From positions 10,565,501 to 10,629,500 of the forward strand of contig NC_066294.1 of assembly GCF_905404315.1 (NCBI RefSeq): a stretch of 64,000 bases of DNA. The letters are read 5' to 3'. The position numbers and the translations under genes are program-made. Positions 57,096 to 64,000 of the stretch are shown piece by piece. Position 1 is the stretch's first letter, and every line of letters begins with the position of its first letter. The notes below the pieces were generated by a model. The model did not search any database and had not been told where the DNA came from. It worked only from the letters and a program-made list of their open reading frames with translations. Source of the stretch: Leptidea sinapis (lineage: Eukaryota; Arthropoda; Insecta; Lepidoptera; Pieridae).

Positions 57096-59090
57096 TTGAC
57101 AAGGGAGGACAACTCTTGCAATATCATACAAAATAGGCAACATTCACCAAATATAAATGTTACTGCTATAGATAATCATAATATAAAGCTCATAAATATT
57201 GTTCACCAGAATATACAAGGTATCTCAAGTAAGGAATTAGAAATTGAACTGTTTTTGAGCTGCTGTAATATAGATATATTATGTATTACAGAACATTGGC
57301 GTAAGAGTCATCAGCTCCAGTTTAGTTTTAGAGAACATAAAGTAGTCAGTTCGTTTTGTAGAAGTAGGGCAATACATGGAGGTTCCCTAATTATTATTAA
57401 TAATAGATTAAAATGTAAAAATAGAAGAGATATTGTTAATCTCTCTATAGAACAACTAATTGAGATAGCTTGTATAGAACTAGAGCAATTTATTATTGTA
57501 AGTGTATACCGCCCCCCCACTGCATCATATGAACAATTCCAACATAGAATGGAGGAGGTACTATCAAAATTTAGCAAAACTAGCAAGTCAATTATAGTGT
57601 GTGGAGATTTTAATATAAACTTGCTTGAACCTTCGGCCAATTGTACTAGCCTTAAAAATTTATTTCAAAGTTTTAATTGGGCAACAATGGGTATCCACAA
57701 AAGTCGTAAACGCTTATATGACCTTTATTATGAGAAACATTACAATAATAGTGAAGAATTTAAAATATATGTAAAAAAATACTCCAAGCTTTTTAAAATA
57801 GTTTGTCATGAAGCGAAAACACGTTTCATTCCAGATAAAATTAAAAACAGTAATAATAAAGTAAAAGCGACTTGGAGTGTAATTAACAATGAAACTGGTA
57901 GATCGAATTGCCGTAACACCTCTATCTGTTTAAATATTAATAATCGCGTTATAAATTCGGAAATAGAAATTGCAAATGAATTTGATAAATACTTCTCCGA
58001 AATCCCGATTGTCACGACCAAATACCTTAACGCTTCGCCAAAAGTAGCATATGATATGCTTAAATTACACGTACCAGTATCTTCTACTGACTTGAAATAT
58101 AAGTATGTTACAGGTAGCGATATAATAAAAATCTTCAAATTAATTAACCTAAAAAATACAAAAGACCTATGGGGCCATTCGACTAATATTGTTAAATACA
58201 TACTTGACATTATAGCACCTGAATTAGCAATAATATTTAATGAATGCATAGATGAGGGTGTGTTCCCTGACCTCATGAAATACAGCAAAGTTATACCTTT
58301 GTTTAAATCGGGCAGTTCTTTTGACCCTGCTAATTTCAGACCTATTTCAGTGCTGCCTGTTTTTAGTAAAATTTTTGAAAAACTTTTGCTTCAACATCTA
58401 CAAATGCATTTTTGTAAATTAATGAACAAAAATCAGTTTGGTTTCACTAGGGGTTTATCAACAATTAATGCGGGTACTAGACTCATTGAGCACATCTTTG
58501 ACGCCTGGGAAGAGTCACAGGATGCATTGGGCATTTTTTGTGATTTGTCAAAAGCATTTGACTGCGTCCACCATGAAACTTTACTCCTAAAACTAAAGCA
58601 TTATGGAGTGAAAAATAGAGCCCTAAATCTGTTAAAATCATATTTAAGCGAAAGAGTTCAGATAGTCGATGTAAATGGCAAACGGTCTTCGGGTAAACCT
58701 GTGCGAATAGGTGTTCCACAGGGTTCTATTCTCGGTCCTTTCTTGTTTCTTATATATATTAACGATCTACCGTTTGTGGTGGATGATAGCCATGAGATTG
58801 TATTGTTTGCTGATGATACTTCACTTATTTTTAAAGTGAAGCGACGTGCGGATATTGATGACGAGGTAAGCAATGCACTCTCAAAGATAGTGCGTTGGTT
58901 TGAGACGAATAATCTGCAATTAAACAGTAAAAAAACAAAGTGTTTACGGTTCATTACACCAAACACAGCGGAGGTACAAACCAACGTACTTATAAATGAC
59001 CAGAGATTGGAACTTGTGGACACTACGGTCTTCCTGGGTATCACGTTAGATAAAAAGCTTCAGTGGGGTTCATGGGTAATACCCATCTAG
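57096..59090 (+). pseudogene. LINE ORF2: endonuclease and reverse transcriptase, internally deleted
   Basis: A 664-codon frame of a jockey/CR1-like non-LTR retrotransposon. Residues about 35-180 are the APE-type endonuclease: HQNIQGISSKELE, ITEHW, GGSLII, SVYRPP and CGDFNIN. At about residue 195 (LFQSFNW) it jumps to ATMGIHKSRKRLYDLYY, so the end of the endonuclease with its SDH catalytic motif and the linker are missing in frame. The reverse transcriptase is intact: ANFRPISVLPVFSKIFEKLL, FCDLSKAFDCVHHETLLLK, VPQGSILGPFLFLIYINDLP and the active-site FADDTSLIF. The frame breaks at LQWGSWVIPI; the C-terminus continues from 59063 in another frame. Confidence 0.9.
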
Positions 59091-59641
59091 CAGATAGACT
59101 CAGCTCTGCGGCATATGCAGTTAGAAAAATTAGAGAGTACACGAATGTTGCGACCGCTAGATTAGTGTACTTTTGTTATTTTCACAGCATCATGACGTAC
59201 GGTATATTACTATGGGGTCATGCTGCTGACATTGATATAGTGTTTGCTCTGCAAAAGAGAGCTGTTCGTGCTATATATCAGCTTGGTTATAGACAGTCTC
59301 TCAAAGAAAAATTTAAAGAAATAAATATTATGACTGTTTATTGTCAGTACATTTATGAAAATTTAATATATGTTCACAAAAATCGTCACCTTTTTGCTCT
59401 TAATAGTGATTTTCATTATTATAACACTAGAAATAAGGGATTGCTTGTAACTAATTCTAGTAGGCTTCATAAGATACATAATAGCTTTAAGGGTAAATGT
59501 ATACACTTCTACAATAAAGTCCCAGCCACTGTTCAGGCATTGTCTATAAATAAATTTAAATGTTTTATAAAAAAATGGCTCTGTCGTAAATCCTATTACT
59601 CCACTGCTGAATATCTAAATGATCGGACAGCCTGGGACTAG
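59063..59641 (+). pseudogene. LINE ORF2 C-terminal part after a frameshift
   Basis: Continues the protein as HLADRLSSAAYAVRKIREYT, FHSIMTYGILLWGHAADI, QKRAVRAIYQLGYRQSLKEK and ends YLNDRTAWD. Compared with the 6038 copy (LQWGPHIKELANRLSS), the junction has 17 bases where 15 are expected, including a TGGGTAATACCCA palindrome, so a +2 change broke the frame. Confidence 0.88.
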
Positions 59642-59855
59642 ATTGTGATTATTTTATAGCAACTGTACAATATTGTATATTTTTATTGAAAAGAGCGCAA
59701 AAAAAAAGAATGCTGGGAGAGTTTCTTGCGCCGCTTCTTCTCTCTCAGAGCGCCATTTGTTTCCGAAGCGGTAGTAGTATCTAGTAGTATAAGAAATGAC
59801 ATCAAAAAGAATTCTAAAGGAATCAATTTTGAGAAAATAAATGCCTTTTAATGGC
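59642..59855 (+). mobile_element. 3' UTR of the 57-kb LINE
   Basis: GAGAGTTTCTTGCGCCGCTT, CTCAGAGCGCCATTTG, CGAAGCGGTAGTAGTAT, ending in AAAATAAATGCC. The same UTR ends the copies at 55222 and 52160. Confidence 0.8.
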
Positions 59856-59859
59856 TGCG

Positions 59860-60574
59860 AAGCAATGTAAAATACTCAGAAATATTTTTACATTTTGAAT
59901 TAATTTGGTTCGTTTTCCGTGTTATTTATGCTTCAATAATCAACGTAATAAAGTACACAATTATTTTTGTAAATAGTTTCCCACCATTTATCGATATATG
60001 CTGAGGTTATCATCACTAGTTTTAGTAGCGCAGACTCTCGCTACATAGCCAACAGCGCCAAACTGGCAAATATCAAATAGGCACAAAAGCACTTTGACTG
60101 CTGCCAGTCCAGTGGTTTATAGTAAAGGTCAGTGGACTGCACCCATTGATTTAACAACTGACAGTTATTATTCTGACATATGTCAGTCAGCCAGAGTATA
60201 TACAATCAACGAAATCTGACGTCAATACTCAATAGAATAACTAAAAGTGACGTTTCCTTGAGTGTTTTCATCTTATTTCGATAATATATTTCAAACACAT
60301 TGTAGGAAATTAAATACGAGTCCCTTTTTTTTAAATGCACTCTCTACATTAAAGTATAAGGTTGTAATTCGTGTGTAACAGTAATCTGCTGGTACTATTA
60401 ACCCTTATTCAATACGATATGACTTAAATTGATATGGATAGAAGTCTGATTAAATTTTTGAATACAAATTAATTTGACGAATTAATTGAAAAGTGATGTT
60501 TATTTGGGTTCAAGTTTAAGTATCGCTGAATCGATATGAATTGACACATCTTTTAGTAGTAGGTACTAGTAGTA
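59860..60574. other. No recognisable gene or repeat
   Basis: Contains CAGTCCA (60107) and TGGACTG (60133) as a short inverted pair, and GC-richer sequence at 60040-60200. No family assigned. Confidence 0.4.
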
Positions 60575-60860
60575 TTTTTTATGAAAATAAGGTACGAGAA
60601 CTGATCGTAATTGATACGGCCTGCCCATTACAATACAGCTGCTCAGGATTCTTGAAAAACACAAAAATTCTAAGCGGCACTACAACTGCGCTCGACATAC
60701 GATGTTAAGTCTCATTTGCCCAGTAATTTAACTAGCTACGGCGCCCTTCAGACCGAAACAATAATGCTTACATATTACTGCTTCACGGCAAAAAAGGGCG
60801 CCGCGCGTTGTGGTACCAATAATCTAGCCGGCATCCTGTGCAAAAGAGCCTCCCACTGGT
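60575..60860 (-). repeat. Family B interspersed repeat
   Basis: TTTTTTATGAAAATAAGGTA to AAGAGCCTCCCACTGGT; palindromic block shortened on one arm. Confidence 0.8.
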
Positions 60861-60867
60861 ACTTACC

Positions 60868-60987
60868 AGGAATTCGCTCCTTTTCCAATCCGTAGTATCA
60901 TTAAGAAAGTCATTTATGTTATAGTAACCTTTACCACACAAACGTTTTTTAACAATTCTTTTGAATTTCGTAAAACATTTATTTTGC
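60868..60987 (-). mobile_element. Family A LINE ORF-end fragment
   Basis: Minus frame reads FKRIVKKRLCGKGYYNINDF then LNDTTDWKRSE, the ORF end without its 3' UTR; it joins the family B repeat at 60860 directly. Confidence 0.78.
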
Positions 60988-61204
60988 ATACAATGTATTC
61001 CGTTTTACTTGCTGTGTGCCATTCAATTTAACTGATCGTAAATTAATATTTGCTATCGCAGATAAGGGTAGTATAAAATGTTATAAGAATACAAGTTCCT
61101 TATTATGATTATATGATTAGAAATTGGAGTAAAAGATGTATGTATAGAGAATACATTGATTCTCATAATAAGATTAACACAAGTTTGAAGCGTCCACATT
61201 TTTT

Positions 61205-61375
61205 TATAAAAGAGGAGAACTAACGATCACCTGAGGTTAAGTGATCACTGGGCGGCGGCACATTCTCCTGAAACAGCGGAGGAACCACAGGAGCGTTGCC
61301 GGCCTTAAGTAAGAAATACAAAGAAGCACTACACAACGCCAAGTGATCGAGCCGTTCATAGAGCACTGGCTGAAC
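61205..61375 (-). repeat. Family E repeat plus LINE scrap
   Basis: GATCACCTGAGGTTAAGTGA, GAGGAACCACAGGAGCGTTG, then CAACGCCAAGTGATCGAGCC, which resembles a family D LINE segment. Confidence 0.6.
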
Positions 61376-61865
61376 ATCTTAAATTATTTTTCTTATACTT
61401 CTCTTCTCAATAGTTATTAAGAAACTTTCAATAAAACCGGACACAGTTTCCGCAACAGCGCGTTCATGTCTCACCGTAATCTTTTCATATTTATAACATG
61501 TCTGATCTTATCGAGAGCGGCTGCAGCTTATTACCGACGATATTTTTATCAATGCTCTATAAAATCTTTATGAAAATGTTGTAAAAACATTTTCGGAGAT
61601 TTATGTGATGTGACAAAATGGCTTATAGTAACAGCTTTAGTACGAAACAGATTGGGAGCGACGAATCCGGCTTGTGAAATTAGCAGACTATACATTTTTG
61701 TTATTATTTTATTTCGTAAACAAAATATTTTACTTGATTAATGGTGTTTAAAATAATTATGAAAGACAGTGGCATGATGTCATTTATATGTACTTACAGC
61801 TTTTGTTGTGCATAAATAATAACACATAATTGGAAATAGTAGTATAAGTATACTATTTTTTCTAA

Positions 61866-61965
61866 TTAAATGAAGCATACTTTTGAGACAGGCTGGTTAG
61901 TTTTTGACTTTCAATTAGTGATATCACAACCTATATTGAATAAAAATATTTGAATTTGATTTCAA
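61866..61965 (+). mobile_element. Family A LINE 3' tail
   Basis: TTTTTGACTTTCAATTAGTG to TTGAATAAAAATATTTGAAT. Confidence 0.75.
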
Positions 61966-62326
61966 TTAAACGTAGCATATTATATCTATGTACACAGGAA
62001 ACCAATGTGGCGACGAATTGATGAGCTAAATAGTGATTATCCACGTTTTGATTAGCTACCTGTAATGAATTAAACAGTTAATTTGATAGATAATGCGCTT
62101 TCATTAGCGAATTGATTCAGATTCAAAACTGGGATTCATTATTTTAATTGCAGAACCTAATATGGTCTTTCATTCGTGGTCGTATTTCGCCTGTTCCGGT
62201 CGACATAATTATCTCTTTGTTATCATAATTAAAGCTTTGTCGCATTTTGGATGTTAAAACATATATTTTTTTAAAAGTTGAAATTTGCATTTAATTGAAT
62301 GTTAGGAAGATTTAATTCAATAATGA

Positions 62327-62572
62327 CGACCCATATAGCCGAATGGTTAGTGACCCTGACTACTAAGCTAGAGGTCCCGGGTTCGAATCCCGAACATCAT
62401 TTATATGATGAATATGGGTGTTTGTTTCCGAGTCATGGATTTTTATATATATTTATGTATGTTTAAGTAAGTATATTGTATTTAATATATCGTTGTCTTG
62501 TACCCTAGTACAGGCTATGCCTAGTTTGGTGCAAGATAATTTGTGTAAAAGTGTGTCAATATTATTATATTA
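62327..62572 (+). repeat. tRNA-derived SINE (family F), best head
   Basis: CATATAGCCGAATGGTTAGT (A-box) and GTCCCGGGTTCGAATCCCGA (B-box), followed by the family body to TTGGTGCAAGATAATTTGTG. It lacks the short GTAGGTGCA link after the B-box seen in the other copies. Confidence 0.82.
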
Positions 62573-62574
62573 TA

Positions 62575-63258
62575 TTATTTGTGGAAGCGATAGTTAAACG
62601 TAGATGGACTAAATAGCAAATATTAGTTTTTAATTTAGTGTTGGGAAAGATAAAAACTTTTGAGAGGAATTAATCTGTTTTACAATATTTAGGCGTACAA
62701 TTCTAAATGATATTGTGGATTTAATAATAGAAGTACGAATCATGGAGTATCCAGTTAAAAAACAATATTCGATCACTATTTTCAATAATGTAGTTATTTT
62801 AAAGTAATGTTGGTTCTTAAGAAGTTCTCAAGATATTGTTTATCTAACCACCCCATATTTTTCTTAATCAAATAATTGTTTACAATAAATATCCATAGTG
62901 TAAACAACCACAAACAATCCGTGGTATCCAAGTGTGACCCAAGTTCAAGAACATAATTCTCACGACCTCCATATGCGAGTAACTTATAAGGCTAACCAAA
63001 ACAAACTTGGTTAAGGTTAAGTTTAATTTATTACCACTTGAAAATTGACGAGACGGCGATGAAAAAAACAACGGTTAACAATCGTGCTTTCATCACAGCG
63101 TCGATAAGCTTGAGAAACAATTAAATGTAAAGTTATTTAGGTTGGCGTCGGTTAGAGTGTAATATCAATAGCGATAATTTTAAGCAGAATTTAATTTAGA
63201 TGTGTTGTAGTTTAAACAATTTGTTATTTTTAAAAGTGCTAACCCTCACTCATGGATT
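62575..63258. other. No recognisable feature
   Basis: AT-rich spacer upstream of the robo leader exon; no exon or repeat supported. Confidence 0.45.
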
Positions 63259-63261
63259 AAT

Positions 63262-63382
63262 TAATAAAAAGAAACTGAGCCAACCGTTCGAGTGACGTAT
63301 CGTTGATAAAATCTTGTATGTTTTGGTCAGCTTTCAGGTTGTGGCTTCGTCTACAGGATCTACTTTAAAGTTGAAAACCAGT
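63262..63382 (+). repeat. Family I repeat fragment
   Basis: GAGCCAACCGTTCGAGTGAC and TTCGTCTACAGGATCTACTT match the middle of the family I copies. Confidence 0.6.
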
Positions 63383-63911
63383 TGTAATTTGAAAAAAAAC
63401 GAAAAAAAAAACATTAGAACATCAGCATGTTAATGTTAAAATGAAGAAATTACGGTAGTTATTATTTTTGGTACGATTTAATGGTAGCTCCTAAAGTAAA
63501 ACATAAAATATGGGAGTCTTGAATAAACTTCAAAGATTAAGGTGGGAGTAGTATTACCAATGCCGCGGTCTCTTTCGCACTAATGGGCATTCGCCGCGTC
63601 GCGTCGTTTTGGTAAACTTTAAACTAAATTACCAGAGCGTGACAAAAGATCTTTAATAGCACAGTCTTCTGTATAAATGTTTAAATTCATATTTTATAAA
63701 TTAAGAATATTCATAAACCAATAAGTTTACATCTCACTTCTTCAGAATCTAGTCGATGAAATTAACTGAACAACAGAATAAAAATATTTAAATTCAATAA
63801 ATGTATTTTGCATTTTATAATTTACCTATTGATGTACGCTTGCCTTTTATTTATTTATTATACTAGAACCCTGGTTATAATTGCATGCAGATTACGATAG
63901 TTGAAGATATT

Positions 63912-64000
63912 AAACCGACTTCAAAAAAGGAGGAGGTTCCCAATTCGTCGGTATTTTTTTTTATGTTTACCGCAAAACTTTCGACTGGGTGAACCGATTT
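63912..64000 (+). repeat. Lepidopteran interspersed repeat, cut by the window end
   Basis: ACCGACTTCAAAAAAGGAGG, then a T-run, and CTTTCGACTGGGTGAACCGA, a start I recognise as very common in Lepidoptera. The rest lies outside. Confidence 0.55.

Overview
The window reads as insect nuclear DNA, most likely from a butterfly or moth. It is AT-rich, has spliced genes with GT/AG introns, and is crowded with repeats that I recognise as typical of Lepidoptera: Helitrons ending in CTAG or CTAA, jockey/CR1-like and RTE-like LINEs, tRNA-derived SINEs and small TIR elements. The assignment to Lepidoptera rests on memory of these repeat families, not on a search.

One host gene can be supported: a roundabout (Robo) axon-guidance receptor on the minus strand. 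Nine exons between 36,256 and 27,713 encode five Ig domains, three FN3 domains, a transmembrane helix and a cytoplasmic tail with CC0- and CC1-like tyrosine motifs but no proline-rich CC2, so it resembles the Robo2/3 type. A phase-compatible signal-peptide exon lies about 19.4 kb upstream at 55,646-55,691. The ten coding segments sum to 3,681 nt, exactly 1,227 codons including the stop. Earlier 5' UTR exons and the promoter were not found; they lie above 55,766, possibly outside the window.

Layout. 1-25 kb: repeats only (a tandem Helitron dimer, LINE 3' ends, SINEs, a Helitron nested in a LINE). 25-27.7 kb: downstream flank of robo with a 367-bp MITE. 27.7-36.3 kb: main robo exons, with introns holding a Harbinger MITE, a LINE and SINE fragments. 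36.3-55.6 kb: first coding intron, holding a PIF/Harbinger element with a MADF-domain relic, an hAT-type MITE, LINE pieces, Helitrons and many SINE-like copies. 55.6-64 kb: robo signal-peptide exon, then a large jockey/CR1-like LINE (57.1-59.85 kb) that is internally deleted and frameshifted, then more repeats.

No operon-like or defence-like system is visible. The most informative structures are the reconstructed robo gene and several transposons whose target-site duplications can be read directly.
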